Assembly (NCBI GenBank): GCA_024180945.1
Contig: JAKSGN010000005.1
Coordinates: 682,001-746,000 of the forward strand
Length of the DNA stretch: 64,000 nucleotides
Direction: 5' to 3'
From: Macrophomina tecta
Lineage: Eukaryota > Ascomycota > Dothideomycetes > Botryosphaeriales > Botryosphaeriaceae
Translations under genes and position numbers: made by a program
Notes under the pieces: model-generated
What the model was told of the DNA's origin: nothing
The model's database searches: none
What the model saw: only the letters and a program-made list of their open reading frames with translations
Shown here: piece after piece, positions 9,290-19,400 of the stretch
How positions within the stretch are numbered: position 1 is the first letter of the stretch
How the letters are laid out: every line of letters starts with the position of its first letter

Positions 9290-10276
9290 TCATCCGATGT
9301 TGTCGCCACTCCCCCCATGATGGTCGGCATCATGGTTGAAGAAGTCATATCCCTTCCACAATTCTTGAAACTCCGAGGACATTTTCAGCGCCGGCCCAGA
9401 GCCTTCCGGCTTTCTCAGCTTATAGAAATTGTGCAGGTCAAGGCTGTTTTGCTCCTGCCAATCCAGAATTGCATCAAAGTCCTTACACTTATGGGATATC
9501 TGGAAGTCTGGAAAGGGCTGGAGAATTGTGTCTGTCCAAACATGGGTGTAGATGTCGACATTTGCCTGGCACATGATATTTTGTAGCAGGTAGTAGATAC
9601 AATGCGAGAGATGCGCTTTGTGGAGCTTGGTGGTGGCGTTGAAGTTGGGATATTTATCGCCGTAGTAGTGATCGAAGTATGCTTCTCGCCGAAGCGCATC
9701 AAGGCAATGGATCTGGTGGAAGACATCGATGCGGGCAGCGTATGCCTCACCAAGGCCGAAGCTCTCAGGATATCTGACGGCTTGGTCTGGATCTTTGCCG
9801 ATAGCGATAACTTCTTCGCGAGAGATCGCGATTGGCCGCTCGTTCGAGATCCTTCGCCACGCTTGGTCGACCTCCGGACCAGGCTCACTCCGGAATATCT
9901 CATCAGTGGGCGAGGGGAGCAAGGTGGCGTTCATCCTTTTAGTGACCAGACCGATATTCAGACGATCGAACATTGGTGCTAAAATTGTCAATCAGGACCT
10001 TTGCCAATGGACTGAGCACGTACACGGCCCTAAAGTTTGCTTCAAAAGACTCCTGGTGTCTTCTGGAGCCAAGCAGGAAGTACGTAGCACAGAGCCTGCG
10101 AGGACAATCAAGGAGAATGCACACAGGCCTATATTGATAGAAAGCCATGTCAGGGGGTTTGCCGCGACCTTTTCTGAAAGGTTTGGAAATAGTCCCCTTT
10201 TTTGACTAGGCTTGTTGGCACTCTCATACGTGTAGCCTCGTCGTTGGAAATCCAGTGGGTTTGTGCGAAACCACAT
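9290..10276 (-). CDS. UstYa-family (DUF3328) oxidase 2, 313 aa, 2 exons
   Basis: Exon 1 is 10024-10276 and exon 2 is 9290-9978; the joined length is 942 nt. One membrane helix is at about residues 42-64 (LTWLSINIGLCAFSLIVLAG). After the intron the sequence begins SPMFDRLNIGLV. It carries EVDQAW, then HQIHC at residues 172-176 and HLSHC at 207-211, each in normal context (HQIHCLDALRR; NIMCQANVD). Both metal-binding motifs are intact. The C-terminus ends in a His/Asp/Gly-rich tail. It is only distantly similar to oxidase 1 and has a different intron pattern, so this is not a recent tandem copy. Pairs of UstYa proteins acting in sequence are usual in dikaritin-type RiPP clusters. An in-frame ATG at 10396 exists but would put unlikely sequence before the helix. 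Confidence 0.9.
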
Positions 10277-12456
10277 GTTGGAAGAGCGTTTCAGCTCAGG
10301 TCGGATAATGTGAAGGGGAAAAGGGGTCGCAGGACGGCAAATGGGGATGGCTCGCGATAAAACTTGCCACCGAACCGCTATCTTAAAGAGGACCATATGC
10401 GGAAGCTCAAGCAGAAATCAAGCATTGCTCGGTAAGATAAGCCACGGCTAAGGTTTCCCCACCCCCGAGCCCACGCCCATTCAGGCGGTGAAAGCGCGCT
10501 GCTCGCTAGTCAGCTAAATCGCCGCTTCAGGCCCGAGTCAGGGCTACAATACACACTGACTCAACACCTGAGATGTATGAGCTGGAGTAGCCGCCGGGCT
10601 TTCGGCGGGTTTCCTGCACGCCGAGCGGCTGCCGTACCGCGACCATACGGTCAATGCCTTCCCCTCGCAACATACGCGCCGCACAGTCATGTACAAACAG
10701 GGAAAGGTTCTGGCGGACGAATAACCGGCTGAACGGCAAGGCCCAGCTGGGCTGCTCCGGCCGTGGCGAGTGGACCGCAACACAGGACTTGGATACTTCG
10801 GCGGAAGTGACGACTAGCGGTGAACAGCCATTGCTGGAGAACGAGCGCATATTGCCGTGATTATGAGCGACCGGCCAGAAAGCCCGGCCTAAATATTGCT
10901 CTGACGTAGCAAACGGTATGTATGTTAGGCTGGATGGGCGCTGCGCGATTTGTTCAATTAGTAGCGGAGGATAACGGAGGGAGTTAACGTGTCTGACTGG
11001 ACACAATGTAAGATGATAATCCTCCCAGACACGCCCATATGTAGGTTGCAATTTGGAGAGCTGCTCGTCCACCTCAGCTAGTCAACAAGCAAAGATGGAT
11101 AATTGAGGGTAATAAAGATCTCCTCACCTGAGCCAGAGTTGCCCTAAGCGGATTGCCTGCACGCTAGAAACACCGCAAAATCGTAGCCTGTCAGGTCATC
11201 TGCCAGAACGCCGGTGTCCTCGTCCTTCCTCGTGAAGTACTTTCTGGTGATCTTGACCATAGCATCACGCTCGCGTATGGGCTGGGCCTCGGTCACTTCT
11301 GTGGCTCGCGCGCGGATGATCTTGAAGGATGGGAACCATGCCTTTACGACTGCTGTGTTGTGTGGTGTCGAGGTCCAACATGACCTTGGCTACCATGTTG
11401 GCTACTTGACGCTCATGGAGTGTACCGATCATGAGCACGAGCCTCAGCGCTTGCCTGCTAGTCCTATAGCCAATCTCGAACGGCAAGACCTGATTGGCGT
11501 TCAAAGAAAGTCCATGAAACTTTCCAACCAAATAAAATTATCCCCTTCAACCCATCAGCTCGCAAGAAAAACGGAGTATGGGATGCGACGAAAACTTTGG
11601 AGACAAAAGTCGAGCACTTGCTCCGGATTGTGGGAGTTGGCAATGCCTTACTCTCGCTGTACCAGCATTATCTGTGCATGGAGTTGTAAGGAGATTCGGA
11701 TCAGGAGTCCTTCTTGAGTTCGTTTGAGGCGAAAACAAGCTTTGTTGTGTCCGAGCTCATACAAACCAAGTAAAAAGAGTGGGTTGTACTGGAAGGGGGA
11801 GCTGCTGGCTTTTGAAGCCATACTGAGGGTTCCGGCAGTAGCGATGGGGGCGGCGATGCAAGTGGACTCGGCATCCGTGCTGTGGCCTGGCAGCACGTCG
11901 AAGATATAAGGTTGCTGCTTATGTAGATGGAGCTCCACGCCTGTGAGGTCACGATCGCCAAGCGTGTAGTCATGAAAAAAAAAAAAGAAAAAACTCGCGA
12001 GCCCATTAAAGTGCAAGGCCGTGCCCTGCGTCGGTTCACGAGGATCTGTTAGTCGTGTGATAGTGAAGTGAAACCCAAGACTGGGACGGGATGTTAAGCA
12101 CGAATCGTCAGATTTTCTTCAATACATCACCGATGACGACGAACACCATGCAATAAAATAGGCTAGGAATCCCATACCGACGTCCCCAAAGCATGAGGAT
12201 GCTCCGCGATGTGATTAAAGCTACCTAGACCAGCATGCTGGCTATTTTTTTTTTTTTTTTTTTTTGCTTTTTTCCAACTTCCCGCTGAGGTAGTATCCCT
12301 TCCAGCCCTGCTTCTTCCCGCTCCCTTGGATGCTCCTCTCAGCTGTTCGTCCCATGTGTTTGTCCAGCAACCGTGAAGAGGGTTCCGATATCCCATGTGC
12401 TTCCATGATCCACATGGGTCCGTAACCCCTTCGGACTTCCCTCGACGACCCGTCCA
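10277..12456. other. gene-poor stretch right of the UstYa pair
   Basis: No gene is supported. A 181-codon minus frame (10527-11072) and a 167-codon plus frame (11214-11717) have no domain, no signal and no splice support. Both look like chance openings or old remnants. No precursor with repeated Kex2-flanked cores, UstF-like enzyme, peptidase or transporter was found here. A 21-base T tract lies at 12245-12265. Confidence 0.5.
12245..12265. repeat. poly-T tract (21 T)
   Basis: Twenty-one T residues about 190 bp beyond the stop of the minus-strand gene ending at 12457. This is the position of a 3' flank. Confidence 0.85.
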
Positions 12457-13374
12457 CTATCCGACCCACTCTTCGTCCGACTCAGCGCCAGCGCCCTGGC
12501 CCTCATCCTCCTCATCCGTAGCCCACTCGTCGTGCTCGAAATACTCCTCCACCTCCGCGGTGCCCGGCTTCAGGCCGGCAAGCCGCATCCGTTGGTCGAT
12601 CTCCCTCTGCGCGGCCTCCTCGTCATCCTCCTCGTCGTCCTCCTGGCGCGGCTCGAGGAAGTCGAACGCCACGCTGCCATCCTCGTCCTCCCGGCTCCTG
12701 CGAACGCGCACATCGTCCGAGCCCTGCCGGCCCTCGCTCCCTTCGATCTCGATGTGGCCGCCGCGCAGCGCCTCCAGGAGGAGGTTCTCGCGGGCGCGCT
12801 CGCCCTGGCGGCGCTCGAGCGCACCCTGCACCGCGGCTGCCTCCTCGACCAGCACGCCCATCTGCGCCAAACGCGGGGCGAGGAGGCGTGGGAGGGTGAT
12901 GGCCGGGTTGCCGCCGTCGACGGCGGCAGCGTGGACGTCGAGCGGCGCCATCGTAGTGTTCGCGGGGTGGGTGAGGAAGGTGACGGTCAGGCGGTCGTAG
13001 CGGCGGATGATGGAGGTGACGGGGGTGTACATGTTTTCGCGGAGGGAGCGGATCATGCTGGCCCCGGCAGATTTCAGCGTGGCTGCGGGCAGGTGGGAGG
13101 GAGGTGAGGGGGAGGGAGGCATTGCTTACCGCCTATAGGGGTCGGTGAGTTTGCCCGCACTATGGCTCACGACGTTCCTCGGCCTGGGGAGCTGCGGCGC
13201 GGAAGGGCCTTCGCCGGCAGAGCCTGCTGGGCCGGCCTGGGCGGTGGAGGACGACATGGTGTAGGATTGGTCGGTGGCAGAAGCGTCAGGAGGAGCGTCG
13301 TAGGGAGACGGTCGAGGCGCTACGTTGATGTTGGACAGCATGCTGTCGGTCGACGAGCTCCTGCGGCGCCCCAT
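12457..13374 (-). CDS. acidic-tailed protein of unknown function, 281 aa, 2 exons
   Basis: Exons 13130-13374 and 12457-13057 join in frame (GTAAGC donor, GCCAG acceptor). The N-terminal 80 residues are Ser/Pro/Ala rich and probably disordered. The middle (RENMYTPVTSIIRRYDRL and the following Leu-rich region through LERRQGERARENLLLEALR) looks folded or coiled-coil. The C-terminal third is very acidic (QEDDEEDDEEAAQ). I do not recognise the family; a nuclear or complex-subunit role would fit the composition but is a guess. The frame is open upstream to an ATG at 13620 through a (Thr-Pro)n stretch, which would give 363 aa. I prefer the ATG at 13374 (MGRRRSSS). Confidence 0.6.
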
Positions 13375-15144
13375 AGAGGGTGGGGTTGGTGGGGTGGGTG
13401 TGGGTGTGGGTGTGGGTGTGGTGTGCTGCAGTCTGGACGCGCGACGATGATAAATAGCCGCCTGTGGCAGGCCATGAGGCCCTTGGAGGGGCTGGAGGGG
13501 TAGCACGGTGACTGGCAGCGTGCGGGTGTGAATGACGGTTCCATCTCTCACTTTGGTTGCCGGCAAAGTAACCTGGCGAGCTGGCCCGCTGCGGGCGTCT
13601 GGCGGGGCAGACGATTGCACCCCTGGGAGCTCACGAAGCAGACAGGGCGCATCTCACCGGGAGAGACGTACCCTTTCAGAAGGGCGGAGGACATATGCAT
13701 GCGCAGACTGTGTGATAGGACCAGTGGTGAGGGGAGACCCTGGCATTTTCCTCGAGCGGCACGGCAAGCCAGACGGGTCAACGAAAACGAGCATCGTCGA
13801 GCTGGGGGTTCCCACGACATGAAGGGCTTTCAATCACGGATTCCGGAGCCACGCCGGAAAGGACATTCGCATGGTGCCGCTGACGATTCCAAGACGAGGG
13901 ACGTTGATATAGATGGAGGGCGACGGCGGGCCGCAATGCTGAGAGCGGCAGGAACAGTCACCGCGCTCCTTCCTTGCACACGTCCAATGACGGCATGGAA
14001 CAGGGCAGTGCCCCAAGCCCTTGTAGCCGCTCGGGTGCTGCTCACCAGCACGGGGAAGGCCCACTGCTGGACTGGCCGAGGTACGACGCTGCACTGTTAC
14101 TACTACGGCCAAGATATCGTATACTCTAGCACCTACGAGCACCACTTCGCCCTCCTCCCTCAAAATCGTCTTCCAGAAAGCTGTCAGACGCATGGCAGGC
14201 GAACTAGCCTGGCCGGCCGGCGTATCCGGTGATGCAGACATGCAAAGTGGTGAACAAGCTGCTGAAGCTGAGTTGGTTGTACAGGGAGGGCCAGACAATG
14301 GCGGGGGCTTGAAGAGCAGAAGGGGGCAACTGATGGAAAGTATGAGGAGGACAGAGAGGGCGAGAGGGACTCGACGAATAGCAAAACGTTGCCGGAGGAA
14401 TATGGACGGCCAGGGAGAACAAGGGGCGGCCAGTGGGCCAAGGGAAAGACGAGCTTTGTCGGTCTAACAATGGCCTTGCTGCTTTGTTGAAACAAGGCTC
14501 TACACGGCGGCTACTTGCGCATTTGCTGGACGTTGAAACACGAAAGAGGCGATGGCTTGGCTAGTTCGGTTAACCGGCTGACTGTGTTTTTACCCTACTT
14601 CCCTTGCTACAGTGATTCTGCCTGTGTATTTCTTTAGCTTTCTATACCCGCTAGACTTCGTCATACTAGTTCCAGCAATACAATAGCATGACTAGACATG
14701 AACCGGAGTGAAATCATGAATCTAAAGAACTGATCATGCTCGCCTATTAAAGGCACGTCGGCTCACACAGCCGTAAATGCTCAAGTGACAGGCCCTAACA
14801 GGATCTTAAGAAGGGTATCTCCCTAAAAGGTTGACCACTACCGGCTCACGGACCAGGTCCATCACTCACGCTCTCGCTTAATCAGCAGCGTCATGTGTCC
14901 TCACGACAAGAGCAGCAAAACACTGCGGTGCACATGTACTTATTACTGACCACTCTCAACTTTTTTTTCTTCAAAACGACTCCGCTGACCACGCACTTAC
15001 TGTCAGCCGCCAACCCGCGAGCAATACCGGCTGTCCGAATCCCTCCTCATATTCCCATCAACTGGTAGATATTTATAACGCTTCCCAGTCGTCAAGGCGT
15101 CAAAGGGCTAACACCATTTTGGAGGCAGTTCACCCACCCTCACC
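13375..15144. other. intergenic region between divergent unknown genes
   Basis: This spans the upstream regions of the genes at 12457-13374 and 15145-16419. A GTGGGT-type tandem repeat near 13385-13425 would encode the Thr-Pro stretch if the longer start of the left gene is used. A TATA-like ATATTTATAA lies near 15068, about 75 bp before the right-hand ATG. The overlapping frames at 13528-14298 show no domain. Confidence 0.5.
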
Positions 15145-16419
15145 ATGCCCACCCGGCGGCCGAACAAGCGCAAGCAACCCGCCAGCCCCAAGGCCAGCCA
15201 GAGTGAAAACAAGACACGGAAGCGCCCGTGTGCTAGTAGGGGGGCAGATAGTGTGCAGGGAAATGAAGGAGACGTGAAAGCCGTCCCGCAGAGCAGCCAC
15301 AGCCTCCTCCCCGCCCATTGCCAGCCGGACAACCCATCGATGCTCAGCGGTCGCCCGCTAACCCACAGCGACAACACCAACGACATATTGTCGCCTCGCT
15401 CCTGCGCCGAGACAGCTGAGAAGGAGAAGCCCGCCTGTGCCTCAGCAGCCGAACTCTACACGGCCAACAACTTCAGCCACGCCGCCTCCGTCCTCCTCCA
15501 AGCCCACAGCATCTGGGCCTCCATCGACGTTCCGCCCTCCGCCCGCGTCGCCACCGCTCCGACGCCGCTCCAACAATTCGTCCTCATCAACTCCGCCGCC
15601 CGTCGCCCGGCACCCGCACCTCCGGCGCCGCCGCGCCCTTCCAGGAAGTGGAAGAGACGCAACACCTCCAAGAGAAAGAACCCCAAGCCCCGCCCCATCA
15701 CCGAACCGCACCGCGCACCCCCCGCCACCGGCCCCGGCGCCCAGCAACCGCCGCCTGGCGCCCTCGTCGCCGCCATGGCCCAGTACGGCATCCCGGCCGG
15801 GTTCGCCGTCTTCGCGTGCTGGAAGTGCATCGTCTCCAGACCGATCCGGCTGCTCACGTGCGAGAGCGACCCACTGCCGGAGCAGTGGACGTGCGCGTAC
15901 TGCATGGACCCGGAAGTGGCGCGCGTGGACGAGGGCACGCAGGTGCGATGGTGCTATAAGGGGAAGCATGAGACGCGGAGGGAGGAGCACGTTGTCGCGC
16001 TGGAGGATGGAGTGGCGGTGGAGATGCCTCATTGCGAGGGGTGCATGCAGAAGGGGCTGGAGATGAAGATGGGGAGGACGATGAGCGAGCTGGCATTGGA
16101 GAAGATGAGGAGGGGAATTTTGGATGGGAAGGAGAGTAGGTTGGTGACGGAGAGGACGGAGGGGTTTCTCGACACGTTGAAGGCGGTAAGGGCGGAGGGC
16201 TTGAGGAGCCTGGTGGGCCCGCTCAGGGAGCCGTTTGTGAAGAAGGGGACCGACGAGTGGGATGACTGGCTCGAGCTTCTGGAAAAGAGTGGATGGGTAG
16301 GATGGGATGTTTGGAGGCGCGCGACGGGGGACTACTTCGTTGTTGAAGGAAATGGCGGTCGGGGCATGAACGGGAGGATGATCAAAGGCGCCAACTCGAA
16401 CACTGCCGCAGAAGGTTGA
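15145..16419 (+). CDS. Cys-cluster protein of unknown function, 424 aa
   Basis: This is a single uninterrupted frame with a TATA-like element about 75 bp upstream. Residues 1-205 are low complexity (Pro/Ala/Ser, basic patches such as RKWKRRNTSKRKNPK), probably disordered and nuclear-type. The C-terminal half holds a Cys set that looks metal-binding: FACWKC, LTCE, WTCAYC and later HCEGC. A helical, Trp-containing tail (DEWDDWLELLEKSGWVGWDVW) follows. No named domain matches. It resembles in style, but not clearly in sequence, the unknown protein at 61745-62944; both may be lineage-specific zinc-binding proteins. Gene reality is likely from length and codon regularity; function unknown. Confidence 0.7.
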   Translation: MPTRRPNKRKQPASPKASQSENKTRKRPCASRGADSVQGNEGDVKAVPQSSHSLLPAHCQPDNPSMLSGRPLTHSDNTNDILSPRSCAETAEKEKPACASAAELYTANNFSHAASVLLQAHSIWASIDVPPSARVATAPTPLQQFVLINSAARRPAPAPPAPPRPSRKWKRRNTSKRKNPKPRPITEPHRAPPATGPGAQQPPPGALVAAMAQYGIPAGFAVFACWKCIVSRPIRLLTCESDPLPEQWTCAYCMDPEVARVDEGTQVRWCYKGKHETRREEHVVALEDGVAVEMPHCEGCMQKGLEMKMGRTMSELALEKMRRGILDGKESRLVTERTEGFLDTLKAVRAEGLRSLVGPLREPFVKKGTDEWDDWLELLEKSGWVGWDVWRRATGDYFVVEGNGGRGMNGRMIKGANSNTAAEG

Positions 16420-19400
16420 AGGGTGCTTGAACTAGTACAGATGATCACAGTTGTAGGCGGCTAGTCTAAGTGTAAGGGCGCTTTGAGTAAGGTATCCTTG
16501 CAGGCCGGGGGGAGTTGAAGCAGTCTTCTGGATGCAAATGACGCCGACCTCGGACCCTTTCGAGCATTTATGCATGGAGCATGGTGACGTCAAACATGTC
16601 ATGCATATGTTCATTCCAATTCTTCCGCTGTGCAGTGACAAAATCTAGGCAGGGGCATTGGAATGGTACTTCGTACTTTGGTACATACAATAGTAATCCC
16701 ATCATAATAGTTCACGACGTCTGCGTCAGCCACCGGATCCTGAGGAGCATTAAACTGCCTGAAGCATAGTACGAGTAGCAGAATGGGGATTTTTTGAGCG
16801 AGTTTTCTACTCCATGGGCAGGTAGTGGCCACCGGTCGAAGTCATGGCGCTCGAGTACGGCCACTCCTGCGAGGTCTTATGCCGCTCTGATGGCATTCCT
16901 AGCCTATGGCAGCCATGAAATCAACAGGAGCACAACGGTGCCATCCGTGTAGAAATGAGGCTACTGTCGAGTTACATGTGCGAGCCAGCTTAGGACGGAG
17001 GACCAAAAGGCTGTGAAGTGGTCTTTGCAAAGAGGAGTAGTGCCAGCGCTGAGCTGCAAGGCCCTTGCGAGCCGCTGCTTCGCCCGCCACGTGTGCGCGG
17101 ACCCAGGAAATACCGATTACGTCACTAGAAGCATCTGTTAGGCCACAAGGGTGGCAGCAGCATATCGTCCGTTTGTGGGAGCTGCGGCAGACAGGCCCGT
17201 GCGTCGCTGTGTAAATAAAACCTCGCCCTCCACCGTGCCGCTTACCCAACTCCCACTCCCACCACAACATCCGCGACTCCCCCATCTTTTGCATTCCTTC
17301 TCTCCCAAGAGCTTCACTCCGCCCACGCTCACACCAGTTGTGTGTTCAGCCCTTCTCTTACTCTCGCGCGCTTCCCTTTGCATCGCTGCAATGAGGTGCA
17401 CTTGCAGAGCATCACTGACGGATCAACTTACAACGCCGCCACCATCGCCTCTCTTGATGCCCTTAAAACGCTCAAGAACATTCGTTTTGCGTAGTACACT
17501 GATAGCTCCAGCTCCTGTCATGTTTCGCAAACAAAGTCCTTTCGCTGCTCCAGTGAGCTGACGCTGGAGCGACCAATCGAATGGCCACGACCGCAACTGT
17601 AGCACGGCAAGTCTTCTTTTCATTCTAATAGCAATGCCACTGCTGAACCTGAAGCGCTAGGCTTCAGAACCGTTCACGCTTTCGAATATGACGAGAGCCG
17701 CCGTAAACGAGAAGATCTTTCCTGTCACTTCACCTCCCCAGTTTCACCACTCAACATCGAGCTGATCCTCAGTCAGCGACTTTCCCTACTGAGCACTCGT
17801 GTCCAGCAGCTGCGGCTGATTAGAGGGGCTGACTCGGCCCCGCTGCCTGCCTAGTTAAATGGGAGCTTGGGTGTGCAATGACCTGACCCTTCCCACCGCT
17901 GCAGCATGCTTCTCTACTCGCACTGGGTATGTTTCTTCGCTTTGCTATGCATTCTATATTTTGTGTTTCAGCTTGAGCCCCTCAATAACCTCACTTATCC
18001 CCACACATCCACGCCCGCCTTAAGCCGCGTTCTGGCTGTGTTCATTCCTCGGAAGAACACCCCATGCCAGCATCGCATACAAAGATCCGAGAGCATAGCT
18101 ACCCAAGGGCAAGATTAACATACAGCTTTTCGCTGGAAGCCGTCAGCGAGCAGATCTTCGTGAAGTGCTGAAGTATTTGTAGCAAACTCGGCTGACAAAG
18201 ATTCGCAGCTCCCTCCCAACACTTCACTTCATCTGACCGACTCCTTCCGCGCTGGTGCACTTCGCTCCTCTCATCCCTACCTATCCTGGCCTGCGGTGAA
18301 TCCATATTCAACATCGCTATGAGTGCACTTGTGCAGTTAGCGCGTCTCTGCCAAAGCAGCCCATACCAGCACCGAACTCACAGGCATCTTGCGAGAGACA
18401 GAACAGCAGCCATTGCAACAGGGCGAGACCATATTTGCCAGCAAAGCCCGACATTAAATGAGCCCCCTGACTCCACGTCACCGCGCCTTTGGGAAGGGGT
18501 CTTCGGAAACCGCCTGTGGCGCGAGAGCAGGACTGAAGGGGAAGATCAACGTTGACAAGAATACTCTTGCAGCCGGCCTTGAAGTGCCCGCCGAGCTGTT
18601 TCAACTTTCAACTAAATCAACAGGTGTTTTACATAGCTACTCGTCTTGAAGCCCAGGCGAAGTGGTCTTCACGGACACCGATATTCCTGACTGACTTTTG
18701 CCCCGTGGCAGGTGACTTTCCGTGATCAGCGGTTGAGCAACCTGCCGAGGGGGAGATTGAAGACCGTTCAAGCAAGCGCCTCTTCTAGAAGTACCGAAAC
18801 TGGCGTGAGATGGATGGTTACAAAGCAATAGTCATACTAATACTCACTGATCTCACCCACCAACGGCAAGCCACTGCGCGAGAATGCGCGAGGCGCAGCT
18901 CTCTAAGAAACCATCAAAGCTGAGTGCTGTACTAGCCGCATTACCCTTCCTAATCTTTTCTCGGTCTTATTCATCCGTACAAAGACTGACATGAATCCCA
19001 GTCACTCAAAAGTGAGTGTTTATCTTTGCTTGACCTTCAAGGCCTTACAATTTTAATGGTAATTTCCACCGCGCCACGTTTTCTCGGCAATCGACACAGC
19101 GAGTCAGAGCAGCCTGGAAACTACATTTCGTACAGGAAGTAGGTCAGCGGCCTCTGGTCACCGATCCGATCACGCCATGTCCGACGATCCCGGGCACGAC
19201 ACCCACCGCACATACATTTCGCAAGCCTGCCCGGTCAATGGTAGAGCGGCACGAGGCGGTGGGTAGATCAGAAAGCGATCTCGAGAAGGTGTAGCGCTTC
19301 AAAGAACCGCGCATGTACTGACACTTCGGTCGCAACATCATTCCCCCATTCCCCCCTCTCACTCGAAGGGCAGAGCAGCATCAAGTGAAGGGCCGAAATG

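Noticed and set aside
10277..12456. Searched for a second peptide precursor with repeated Kex2-flanked cores or other RiPP enzymes
   Set aside because: No signal peptide followed by KR-spaced repeats and no UstF-, peptidase- or transporter-like frame was found.
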